A program made the translations under genes and the position numbers. 64,000 nucleotides of DNA from Kitasatospora sp. A2-31 (GTDB lineage Bacteria; Actinomycetota; Actinomycetes; Streptomycetales; Streptomycetaceae). The stretch is from contig NZ_JAKNTA010000007.1 of NCBI RefSeq assembly GCF_022288725.1, positions 132,075-196,074 on the forward strand. Direction: 5' to 3'. Below, piece by piece: positions 24,529 to 32,302 of this stretch; within the stretch, counting starts at the first letter, position 1, and the number at the start of each line of letters is the position of its first letter. Below the pieces are notes generated by a model. It made no database searches. It had not been told where the DNA came from and saw only the letters and a program-made list of their open reading frames with translations.

Positions 24529-24542
24529 GACACCGGGTGTCA
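24528..24542. promoter_or_regulatory. Operator-like palindrome 2 upstream of the ccr -35 box
   Basis: AGACACCGGGTGTCA contains perfect 6-base arms (GACACC and GGTGTC) around one G. Its centre is 22 bases from that of palindrome 1, which puts both on the same face of the helix two turns apart. It directly abuts the -35 hexamer. Confidence 0.65.
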
Positions 24543-24594
24543 TCAATTCCGGGGAAGGGGGGCCCGCTCGCCAGGGCCGTCGCCGGGCGCGCGA

Positions 24595-24626
24595 AGGGCC
24601 CGTGCCGGTACTCCGACACGGGCCCT
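24595..24626 (-). terminator. Hairpin terminator of the TetR gene
   Basis: AGGGCCCGTG and CACGGGCCCT form a 10-bp perfect stem around a 12-base loop, 34 bases past the stop of the TetR gene. This isolates the regulator transcript from the ccr promoter just downstream. Confidence 0.75.
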
Positions 24627-24659
24627 CGAAACTGCTCCGACCTGCGAAAACGCCGGCGG

Positions 24660-25571
24660 TCAGGCCTGCTTGGCGCCGCTCAGGGCGGCCCTGATGCTCT
24701 CCACTACGACGTCCAGTGGAGCATCGGTGCGGGCCACTGTGATGAGGACCTCACCTCCGGGGCTGGCACTCAGTGCGCTGGCAGCGCCTTCCTCCCACCC
24801 CGTCACACTGGCACCGGGTGCCACCAGGGACCCGCGCCGGCGGGCACCCGGCTCGGCGGAGGCCCAGAAGGTCCGCCGGATCACCTCGAAGGAGTGGTCC
24901 AGCTGCGCCTCCACGTCGCCCCGGCCGCCGGCCCGCAGCCAGCGCCGCAGCACGTGGTTGTGGGCCGCGACGACCGCCGCCGCCGACACCTCGGCCAGCA
25001 TCGAGTCGTCCTCGCCGCCGCGCTGCCAGCCCGGCGGGATCTCCTCGGCGGTGTCGAACCGCCCCAGCAGGTACCGGGTGAACAGCCGTTCGTACCGGGC
25101 GACCACGGCGATCTCCCGCTCGCGCAGCGCCGGCACCTGGCGGATCAGCTGGTACCGGGCGACCGAGACGGCAGGGGTGGAGGCGTACATCCGCAGCACC
25201 TCCTTGATGCCGCGGCAGACCACGTCGAGCGGGTGCTCCTCGGGCTCGGCGCTGGCCAGCAGGTCGGCCACCCGGACCAGGGTGTCGTCGTGGTCCGGGA
25301 AGATCGCCTCCTCCTTCGACCGGAAGTACCGGAAGAAGGTCCGCCGGGCCACCCCGGCGGCCGCGGCGATCTGGTCGACCGTGGTCTCCTCGTAGCCCTG
25401 CGAGGCGAACAGCTCCATCGCGGCGGTGGCCAGGTCCTGGCGCATCTGCTGGCGCTGCGCGGCCGCCCGGCGGCTGCCCGGGCCCCCGTCCGCGGGGCCG
25501 GGCCCGGCCGACCGGTCGGCGCCGCGCGGTGCGGCGGAGTGCTGCGGGGTGGCTGACTGAACCCGATCCAT
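24660..25571 (-). CDS. TetR-family regulator, probable regulator of the ccr operon
   Basis: This 303-residue protein has a 45-residue disordered N-terminus, then a TetR DNA-binding domain (about residues 48-95: MRQDLATAAMELFASQGYEE, then TTVDQIAAAAGVARRTFFRYF). The ligand-binding part is alpha-helical and long, and the last 70 residues are less conserved in character. The start lacks a ribosome site and instead has TAGCGT 7 bases upstream, so the transcript is probably leaderless. It lies immediately upstream of ccr in the same direction. A TetR protein called CcrR controls a gene of this pathway in Methylobacterium. The three matching palindromes around and inside this gene suggest control of ccr and perhaps of itself. 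Acyl-CoA is a likely ligand, but this is inference. Confidence 0.82.
   Translation of the reverse strand: MDRVQSATPQHSAAPRGADRSAGPGPADGGPGSRRAAAQRQQMRQDLATAAMELFASQGYEETTVDQIAAAAGVARRTFFRYFRSKEEAIFPDHDDTLVRVADLLASAEPEEHPLDVVCRGIKEVLRMYASTPAVSVARYQLIRQVPALREREIAVVARYERLFTRYLLGRFDTAEEIPPGWQRGGEDDSMLAEVSAAAVVAAHNHVLRRWLRAGGRGDVEAQLDHSFEVIRRTFWASAEPGARRRGSLVAPGASVTGWEEGAASALSASPGGEVLITVARTDAPLDVVVESIRAALSGAKQA
24809..24823. promoter_or_regulatory. Operator-like palindrome 3 inside the TetR coding sequence
   Basis: TGGCACCGGGTGCCA has perfect 7-base arms around a central G. It matches palindromes 1 and 2 at nearly all positions and lies in the 3' part of the TetR gene, coding for V-A-P-G-A. The centre is 281 bases from palindrome 2. 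It could be an auxiliary site for looping or a roadblock to transcription of the regulator. Confidence 0.5.
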
Positions 25572-25578
25572 GCCCGGA

Positions 25579-25584
25579 ACGCTA
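25579..25584 (-). promoter_or_regulatory. -10 box of the leaderless TetR promoter
   Basis: On the minus strand TAGCGT is followed by 7 bases and then the ATG at 25571. No Shine-Dalgarno sequence is present. Confidence 0.5.
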
Positions 25585-25768
25585 CACGTCCCCGGCGCCG
25601 GAGCCGCGGGCCTTCCCCGGCGCACCGGGGCGACCGGGCCGGTCACGGCCGGTCTCGGCCACCTGGAGGCCGCCGCCCCCGGGCCCCAGGCGGGCCGCGG
25701 CGGCCCGTACGGCACCGCGCCCGGGGCGGACCGGCCGCCCGGGGCGGGCGAGCCCGGCGAGGGCGCGG

Positions 25769-27544
25769 TCACCGGCGCGCGTGGTCGCGGAAGCCGCGGC
25801 CGGTCTTCCGGCCGAGGCAGCCGGCCGCCACCAGGTGCTCGAGCAGCGGTGCGGCCGCCAGGCCCGGCTCGCGGAACTCCTGGTGCAGGACCTGCTCGAT
25901 GGTCAGCGAGACGTCCAGGCCGACCACGTCCAGCAGTTCGAACGGGCCCATCGGGTAGCCGCAGCCGAGCTTCATGGCGGTGTCGATGTCGTCCACCGTC
26001 GCGTAGTGCTCCTGCAGCATCCGCACCGCGTCGTTCAGGTAGGGGAACAGCAGCGCGTTGACGATGAACCCGGCCCGGTCGCCGCACTCCACCGGGTGCT
26101 TGCGCACCTTCGCGGTCAGCTCCAGCACGGTCGCGGTGACGTCCGGCGCGGTCAGCACGGTGGAGACCACCTCGACCAGCTTCATCGCCGGCGCCGGGTT
26201 GAAGAAGTGCATGCCGATCACGTCCTGCGGCCGCGAGGTCGCGGTGGCGCAGCTGATCACCGGCAGCGAGGAGGTGGTGGTGGCGAGCACCGCGCCCGGC
26301 TTGACGATCTTGTCCAGGGCGGCGAACAGCTCGCGCTTGACCGTCAGGTCCTCGGCGACCGCCTCGACCACCAGGTCGACGTCGGCCAGGTCGGCGTACT
26401 GCCCGGCCGGGGTGACCAGGGCCAGCGCCGCGTCCCGCTGCTCCTCGGTCAGCCGGCCCCGGCTCACCGAGCGGTCCAGCGACTTCGCCAGCTGGGCCTT
26501 GGCCTTCTCCGCCTTCTCCTGGCTGCGGGCGGCCAGCACCACCGGGTAGCCGGCCTTGGCGAACACCTCGACGATGCCGGTGGCCATGGTGCCCGAGCCG
26601 CAGACGCCGATCCGGTCCACCTGGCGGCCCGGCCCCTTCGGCCGGGCCGGCCCGCTGGCGGCGTCGACCATCCGGGACGAGCCGGGCGCCTCGTAGGTGT
26701 AGAAGCCGCGGCCGGTCTTGCGGCCGAGCAGGCCGGCGGCGACCAGCTGGCCGAGGATCGGCGCGGGAGCGTGCAGCCGGTCCTTGGACTGCTCGTACAT
26801 CGCCTCCAGGACGGTCCGGGCGGTGTCGACGCCGATCAGGTCGAGCAGTGCGAGCGGGCCCATCGGCAGGCCGCAGCCCAGCCGCATCGCCGCGTCGATG
26901 TCCTCCCGGGTGGCGTAGCGCGACTCGTACATCGCGGCGGCCTGGTTCAGGTACGCGAAGAGCAGGCCGTTCACCACGAAACCGGCCCGGTCGCCGGCGG
27001 CCACCGGTTCCTTGCCGAGGTCCCGGGCGAACGCCGCGGCTTCCTCGGCCACCTGGGGGCCGGTCAGCACGGTGCGGACCACCTCGACCAGCTTCATGGT
27101 GTGCACCGGGTTGAAGAAGTGCAGGCCGAGCACCCGCTCCGGGCGGGCGGTGGCGGCGGCGATCCGGGTCACCGACAGCGCGGTGGTGCCGGTGGCCAGC
27201 ACCGTCCCGGGCGGGCAGATCCGGTCGAGCTCGGCGAAGAGCTCGCGCTTCAGCTCCAGCTGCTCGGGGACCTCCTCGATCACCAGGTCCGCGTCGGCGG
27301 CGGCCTCCAGCGCGTGGCCGACCGAGATCCTGGCGAGCAGCTCGCCGCGCTCCTCGGCGGTGAGGCGCTCGCGGGCCACCGCGTGCGCGGTCGCCTCCTC
27401 GATCCGGGCCAGCGCCCGGGCGGCGGAGTCCTCGCCGGCCTCGATGCCGATCACCCGGCGGCCGCTCTTCGCGACCGCCACCGCGACACCGGCACCCATC
27501 GTGCCGAGGCCGACCACGGCGACCGTGGGGAAGGGACGCTCCAT
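25769..27544 (-). CDS. Two-module 3-hydroxyacyl-CoA dehydrogenase
   Basis: This 591-residue protein contains two complete 3-hydroxyacyl-CoA dehydrogenase units in tandem. Module 1 (about 1-285) begins VAVVGLGTMGAGVAVAVA and module 2 (about 310-590) begins IGVCGSGTMATGIVEVFA, both NAD-binding Rossmann motifs. Each has H-F-F-N-P and M-K-L-V-E-V-V, which carry the catalytic His and Glu, so both sites look active. The usual monomer is about 285 residues. Position beside the ccr operon suggests reduction of acetoacetyl-CoA to 3-hydroxybutyryl-CoA, the precursor of crotonyl-CoA. AAGGAG at proper distance supports the ATG. It lies 197 bases upstream of the TetR gene on the same strand and could be co-transcribed with it. 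Confidence 0.92.
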   Translation of the reverse strand: MERPFPTVAVVGLGTMGAGVAVAVAKSGRRVIGIEAGEDSAARALARIEEATAHAVARERLTAEERGELLARISVGHALEAAADADLVIEEVPEQLELKRELFAELDRICPPGTVLATGTTALSVTRIAAATARPERVLGLHFFNPVHTMKLVEVVRTVLTGPQVAEEAAAFARDLGKEPVAAGDRAGFVVNGLLFAYLNQAAAMYESRYATREDIDAAMRLGCGLPMGPLALLDLIGVDTARTVLEAMYEQSKDRLHAPAPILGQLVAAGLLGRKTGRGFYTYEAPGSSRMVDAASGPARPKGPGRQVDRIGVCGSGTMATGIVEVFAKAGYPVVLAARSQEKAEKAKAQLAKSLDRSVSRGRLTEEQRDAALALVTPAGQYADLADVDLVVEAVAEDLTVKRELFAALDKIVKPGAVLATTTSSLPVISCATATSRPQDVIGMHFFNPAPAMKLVEVVSTVLTAPDVTATVLELTAKVRKHPVECGDRAGFIVNALLFPYLNDAVRMLQEHYATVDDIDTAMKLGCGYPMGPFELLDVVGLDVSLTIEQVLHQEFREPGLAAAPLLEHLVAAGCLGRKTGRGFRDHARR

Positions 27545-27861
27545 GTCCTGACTCCTTGTCAAAGGTGCCCGCGCGCGCCGTGGCGGACGCGCCGCCGCAG
27601 GAGGGTCCGCGCGCGGGGCTGGGGAGATGACGGGTGCGGCCACCGGCGCAGCCGCCGGTCCGCTCCGGCGTGCTGCGGGTGTGCCGTGGTACTCAGGCGC
27701 TCGAGGTGAAGGAAGCGGCTCTGATACGAGGAGAGAAGCCGGCCCGCCGCGATCCGCGGCACCGGCCGGTGGAAGACGCACGCCCGGCCCCGCGCGCTGC
27801 GCGCGGACCGGCGACCCCGCCGGTGCGGCTCCCGAAGCCCGGCGGTGTGCGTGCCGACACT

Positions 27862-27874
27862 GTAGCGAAGCTAC
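27862..27874. repeat. Small palindrome in the divergent region
   Basis: GTAGC and GCTAC flank a central GAA. The flanking bases extend it imperfectly (TGTAGC and GCTACT). It could be a repressor site, for example for an acyl-CoA-responsive TetR protein, but it does not match the palindromes of the ccr promoter. Confidence 0.3.
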
Positions 27875-27916
27875 TGGCCGGTAGGAAGAGGGCGGGCGCC
27901 GCCCCGCGGAAATTCG

Positions 27917-27946
27917 TTCGGTGCCGCCGGGCGGGCTCGCTAGGGT
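27917..27946 (+). promoter_or_regulatory. Possible promoter of the RING-TerD gene
   Basis: TTCGGT and TAGGGT are separated by 18 bases. The -10 is good and the -35 is weak. Transcription would begin near 27953, giving a leader of about 100 bases. Confidence 0.35.
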
Positions 27947-28056
27947 GGACGGCGCGGGGGCGGCTCCGCGGCGTGCTTCCTTCTCCTCATCCTTTGAAAT
28001 GAACCGAGTGCGCCCACTCTCCGCCCCCGCTTTGTCGTATCCAGGGGGAGCAGGAA

Positions 28057-30744
28057 GTGAAGAAGCAGAAGACCACCGTGCCCGACGACGCCCTCGACGT
28101 GCTGCTGCTGCGGCGGCACGGCGCCGTGGTGGTCCGGGGCGGGGCCGCCCCGGGCGAACCCGAGCCCTGGAGCGCCCAGGGGCTGGTCGTGCTGGAGGCG
28201 GACCTCGCACAGCGCGGGCACGTGCTGACCCGGCCGCTGCGCGCCGCGCTCGCCCGGCTGCGGCCGACCGAACTGGCCGAGACCGGCACCGCCCTGCTGC
28301 GCCGGATCGACGGCGCGCTCGGCGCCGACCGCCGGCACCGGCCGCTGTTCCGCGGCTTCCCCGACGGCGTGCCGCGGCATGCGCACAGCCTCTACTCGGC
28401 GCACATCCGCGCCTTCCTGCTCAACCGGCCGGCCCAGCCGTGCTGCTGTTGCGACCGCCCCGGGGGCGAGGCGGGCATCGGCGCCCTGGCGCCCTGCGCC
28501 CACCTGGTATGCGGCGACTGCCACGACGAGCTGGCCGGCGACGGGCACTGCCCGCTCTGCGACGCCCCGCTGGAGGAGCCGCGCCACCTCCCGCTCGACG
28601 CCAAGGCCGTCCGCAACGCGGCCCGCGAACACGGCGCGGACGCCGTGCTGCGCCCGCTGCGGCTGGCCGGGGGCGCCGACGCGCCCGCCGTCGCCGCGGC
28701 CGAGGCCGCCGCGCTGCTCGCGCGCCGCACCCCGCTGAACCCGCAGGACCGGGCGGACCTCGCCGTCCTGCTGGAGCACGCCCCCGCCGACCCGGCCGCC
28801 TGGCTGCCCGCCGAGATCCCGGTCCGGGAGAGCCGCGCCACGGTGCTCGCCGCCCTGCTGCGCCGCGACCCGGAGAGCGCCCGCCCGCTGCTGGCCGCCC
28901 ACCTCACCACCGCCACCGACGTACTGCGGCTGCTCTGGGCCTGGTCCGGCGCCGAGCCCGACCTGCTGCCCGCCACCGGCAGGGGCCTGCGTCTGCGCAA
29001 CCTGCCCCGCCCGCTCCGCCGCGAGCTGCTGGCGGTCCTCGACGCGCTCCCGGTCGGCACCCTCGCGGAGGACCTCGGCCGGCACCGCCAGGCCTGGCTG
29101 CGCGCCGGCGAGCTGCTGCACCCCTACGAGCACCGGCACCGCTTCCCGTACGCGGCAGCCGCCTTCGCCGTGCTCCGCCACACCGACCTCGACCTGCACG
29201 GTCTCGGCCCCGAACTGCGCGCGGCCCCCGCTCCGCTGACGGTCGGCACGACGCCGGGCGGCCACACCCGGCTGGTCGCCGTCACCTTCGCCGCCGGGGT
29301 CGAGCGGGCCCTGGCGGCCGGGGACGTGCCGGCCGCCGTCCGGCTGCTCGCCCGCCGCCCCGGCGAGCTGGTCCGCCGGCTGCACCACCTGCTCCGGGTG
29401 CACGAGACGTGGAGCCCGGGCGCGCCGCTGCCCGCCGGCCTCGCCGAGGCGCTGCCGTCCGCGCTGCGCAAGGTCGCGCCCGGCCCGCTGCTCGGCGCGT
29501 ACGGGCGGATGCGCGCCCGGCGCGAGATCGGCGAGCGCCGGCTGTACTTCCCGCGCGGGCGGGTCGCGCTGGCGCACGCCCGCGACGACTGGGGCACCGA
29601 GGTGCCGGCGGCGCTCAGCGCACCCGTCTGCACGCTGATCGAGGCCGAGCTGCTGCGCCGCGCGGCCCGGCACGAGCGGTTCGACCTCGCCGTCCTGGAC
29701 GACGGCCTGGCCGACCTGGTGGTGCCGTTCGCCGAGCGGGCGAGCGCCCGGACGCTGGTCGCCGTGCCGCGCGGCAGCGTCCAGCGGCTGCCCGACGGTC
29801 ACACCGTCCGGCTCTTCCTGCACTGGATGCAGCGCCCGACCCAGCGCGTCGACCTCGACCTCTCGGTCGCGCTCTACGACGACGCGTGGCGCTTCGTGGG
29901 CCTGTGCGACTACACCCGCCTGGTGCACGGCCCGCGTGCCGCCGTGCACTCCGGCGACTTCACCTCGGCCCCGCCGCCGCACGGCGCCACCGAGTTCGTC
30001 GACCTGGACCTGCCCGCGCTGGCCGCGGGCGGCGCGCGCTACGCCGTGGCCGTCGTCTTCAGCTACAACGACGTCCCGTTCGACGACCTCGCCGACGCCT
30101 TCGCCGGCTTCCTGGAGCTGGACGAGGCGACGGCCCGGCAACGGCGCGGGAGCTTCGTCCCGAAGGCGGTCCGCCAGCGGCTCGACCTGGCCGGCGACGC
30201 CAAGGTCTGCGTGCCGATGATCGTCGACCTGGCGGGGCGCACGTACACCTGGACCGACCTCAACACCGGCGCGTCCGGCGGCTTCCACAACGTCTGGCGG
30301 TACCGGGACCGGATCGGCACGCTCGCCGCCGACGTGCTGGCGCACTTCGCCGAGGGCTCCCGTGCCACGCTCTGGGACCTCGCCTGCGCCACCGCGGCCG
30401 CCCGGACCGACGAGGTGCTGGTCCGCACCCGGGGCGGGGGCACGCTCGACACCTACCGCCGGGCCGCGGACGAACCGGCGGAGGCCTTCGCCGCCCGGTT
30501 GCGCGCCCGCCACCACCCCGACCGGCGCCGGGACGCCCCGGCCGACGACACCGGCCGAGCCCTGGCCGGGCGACTCGCCGGTGCCCGGGCGTTCACCGCC
30601 CTGGTGCACGCCGACGTGCCCGCCCCGGAGGGCCTGTCCGGCGCCGGTTACCGCCTCTACCCCGGCCGGCTGGACGAGGCACCGGACGCCGTGGCCCGGC
30701 TCACCGCGGGTGACCTGGTCGCCCTGTTCCAGCCGGACGAGTGA
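28057..30744 (+). CDS. RING-finger protein with C-terminal TerD-like domain (MXAN_6230/SCO0854 type)
   Basis: This large 895-residue cytosolic protein starts with GTG behind GGGGGAG. Residues 129-168 form a full C3HC4 RING pattern: C129-x2-C132-x14-C147-x-H149-x2-C152-x2-C155-x9-C165-x2-C168. The middle (about 180-560) is helical and Leu/Ala/Arg-rich and not recognised. Residues about 590-720 (RVDLDLSVALYDDAWRFVGL, AVHSGDFTSAPPP, VVFSYNDVPFDD) resemble a TerD domain, a calcium-binding stress-response fold. The whole layout fits the family that databases call MXAN_6230/SCO0854 RING-domain protein, whose function is unknown. RING domains in eukaryotes recruit ubiquitin-loaded E2 enzymes, but no E1, E2 or ubiquitin-like gene is present nearby. 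Confidence 0.85.
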   Translation: MKKQKTTVPDDALDVLLLRRHGAVVVRGGAAPGEPEPWSAQGLVVLEADLAQRGHVLTRPLRAALARLRPTELAETGTALLRRIDGALGADRRHRPLFRGFPDGVPRHAHSLYSAHIRAFLLNRPAQPCCCCDRPGGEAGIGALAPCAHLVCGDCHDELAGDGHCPLCDAPLEEPRHLPLDAKAVRNAAREHGADAVLRPLRLAGGADAPAVAAAEAAALLARRTPLNPQDRADLAVLLEHAPADPAAWLPAEIPVRESRATVLAALLRRDPESARPLLAAHLTTATDVLRLLWAWSGAEPDLLPATGRGLRLRNLPRPLRRELLAVLDALPVGTLAEDLGRHRQAWLRAGELLHPYEHRHRFPYAAAAFAVLRHTDLDLHGLGPELRAAPAPLTVGTTPGGHTRLVAVTFAAGVERALAAGDVPAAVRLLARRPGELVRRLHHLLRVHETWSPGAPLPAGLAEALPSALRKVAPGPLLGAYGRMRARREIGERRLYFPRGRVALAHARDDWGTEVPAALSAPVCTLIEAELLRRAARHERFDLAVLDDGLADLVVPFAERASARTLVAVPRGSVQRLPDGHTVRLFLHWMQRPTQRVDLDLSVALYDDAWRFVGLCDYTRLVHGPRAAVHSGDFTSAPPPHGATEFVDLDLPALAAGGARYAVAVVFSYNDVPFDDLADAFAGFLELDEATARQRRGSFVPKAVRQRLDLAGDAKVCVPMIVDLAGRTYTWTDLNTGASGGFHNVWRYRDRIGTLAADVLAHFAEGSRATLWDLACATAAARTDEVLVRTRGGGTLDTYRRAADEPAEAFAARLRARHHPDRRRDAPADDTGRALAGRLAGARAFTALVHADVPAPEGLSGAGYRLYPGRLDEAPDAVARLTAGDLVALFQPDE

Positions 30745-30820
30745 ACCGGAGGACACACGTCCGCCCGGACCACCCGATAGGGGAGTTCCGCGGGCCCAAC
30801 CGCCGGGGCAGCATGGAGGC

Positions 30821-32299
30821 ATGAGCACCGGAACCGTCGTGTCCGCCGGCCTCGCCGACCCCTCCGAGCCCGCGGCCGGCGCCGCCGCGCAGTCCGCGGG
30901 CGAGCGGGCCGCCGCCGGCTCGCTCGCCGCCGTCGCCCTGCCGCCGCGCGCCGACCGGGCGGAGCGGGCCCAGGCGGCCGTGGAGCGGCTGCGCCCCGCC
31001 GGGGTCGAGGCGGTGGCCGTCACCTGGGTGGACAACGCCGGCATCACCCGGGTCAAGGCCGTCCCGCTCGCCGCCCTGGTGCACGCCGCCGAGTGGGGCG
31101 TGGGCGCCGCGCCCTGCTTCGACGTCTTCCTCGCCGACGACACCATCACCACCAGCCGGCTGATCGGCGGCCCCACCGGGGACCTGCGCCTCTACCCGGA
31201 CGTCGACCGGCTGGTCCCGCTGGCCGCCCAGCCCGGCTGGGCCTGGGCCCCGGGGGAGCGCCACACCCAGGACGGTGCCCCGTACCCGGGCTGCCAGCGG
31301 CTGTTCGCCCGCCGGACGACGGCCGCGGCCGCCGCGCGGGGGATCACCCTGCAGGCCGGCATCGAGGTCGAGTGGGTGGTCGCGCTCGCCGGGGCGCCGC
31401 AGGAGGAGCCGCAGTACCCGACGCACGGGCCGGCGTACGGCATGCACCGGCTGACCGACCTCTCCGACTACCTGCGGGACGTGCTCCGCGCCCTCGGCGA
31501 GCAGGGCCTGACGGTGCTGCAGATCCACCCCGAGTACGCGCCGGGCCAGTTCGAGGTCTCGGTCGCCCCCGAGGGGCCGGTCGAGGCCGCCGACACCACC
31601 GTCCTGGTCCGCCACACGGTCCGCGCGGTCTCCGCCCGGCACGGCCTGCGCGCGTCCTTCGCCCCGGTGGTCGAGGCCGGCTCGGTCGGCAACGGCGGCC
31701 ACCTCCACCTCAGCCTCTGGCGCGACGGCCGGAACCTCGCCCGCGGCGGCTCCGGCCCGCACGGGCTCACCGCCGAGGCCGAGGGCTTCCTGGCCGGGGT
31801 GCTCGGCGCCCTGCCGGAGCTGCTGGTGCTCGGCTCCTCCAGCCCGGCCGGGTACCTGCGCCTGGTGCCCTCGCACTGGGCCGGCGCCTACCAGTGCTGG
31901 GGCCTGGAGAACCGGGAGGCCGCGCTGCGGCTGGTCACCGGCTCCACCGGCGAGCGGACCACCGCGGCCAACGCCGAGATCAAGTGCTTCGACGCCACGG
32001 CCAACCCGTACCTGATGGTCGGTGCGGTGCTCGCCGCCGGCCTCGCCGGGCTGGACCAGCGGCTCGCCCTGCCGCCGGAGTTCACCGGGGACCCGGCCGA
32101 GGCCGCCCCCGGCACGGTGCCCAGGCTGCCGGCCGGGCCGGCCGAGGCGATCGCGGCCTACCAGAAGTCCTCGGTGCTGCGCGAGGCGCTCGGCGAGCCG
32201 TTGTACGAGGCGGTGCTGGCGGTGCGCCGCGCGGAGAGCGAGCAGTACGCCGCGGCCACCCCGGAGCAACTGGTCGCGGCCACCCGCTGGAGGTACTGA
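30821..32299 (+). CDS. Glutamine synthetase-like ligase (GlnA-like, FluG C-terminal type)
   Basis: This 492-residue protein has the GS fold: a short beta-grasp domain (residues 50-150) and a catalytic domain with QAGIEVEWV, NGGHLHLSLW (ATP-site His), WGLENREAALRLV and NAEIKCFDATANPYL. The adenylylation segment of true GlnA is absent. Such type III GlnA-like enzymes commonly attach glutamate to amines such as polyamines or ethanolamine, so ammonia may not be the substrate here. The ATG at 30821 has GGAGG only one base before it, so the exact start is uncertain. The next gene starts 3 bases after its stop and encodes an amidohydrolase. Together they equal the two halves of fungal FluG. Confidence 0.85.
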   Translation: MSTGTVVSAGLADPSEPAAGAAAQSAGERAAAGSLAAVALPPRADRAERAQAAVERLRPAGVEAVAVTWVDNAGITRVKAVPLAALVHAAEWGVGAAPCFDVFLADDTITTSRLIGGPTGDLRLYPDVDRLVPLAAQPGWAWAPGERHTQDGAPYPGCQRLFARRTTAAAAARGITLQAGIEVEWVVALAGAPQEEPQYPTHGPAYGMHRLTDLSDYLRDVLRALGEQGLTVLQIHPEYAPGQFEVSVAPEGPVEAADTTVLVRHTVRAVSARHGLRASFAPVVEAGSVGNGGHLHLSLWRDGRNLARGGSGPHGLTAEAEGFLAGVLGALPELLVLGSSSPAGYLRLVPSHWAGAYQCWGLENREAALRLVTGSTGERTTAANAEIKCFDATANPYLMVGAVLAAGLAGLDQRLALPPEFTGDPAEAAPGTVPRLPAGPAEAIAAYQKSSVLREALGEPLYEAVLAVRRAESEQYAAATPEQLVAATRWRY

Positions 32300-32302
32300 G
32301 CG

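Larger units (their letters stand above)
27545..28056. other. 512-base divergent promoter region
   Basis: The region separates the leftward dehydrogenase from the rightward RING-TerD gene and must hold both promoters. It contains a small palindrome (27862-27874) and a promoter-like pair for the rightward gene (27917-27946). The last 100 bases before the RING gene are relatively AT-rich and would be its 5' leader. No open frame in it carries a ribosome site and convincing codon use. Confidence 0.55.

Noticed and set aside
28057..30744. A bacterial ubiquitin-like conjugation operon around the RING gene
   Set aside because: The flanking genes encode a dehydrogenase and a GS-like enzyme. No E1, E2, JAB protease or ubiquitin-like gene is adjacent.
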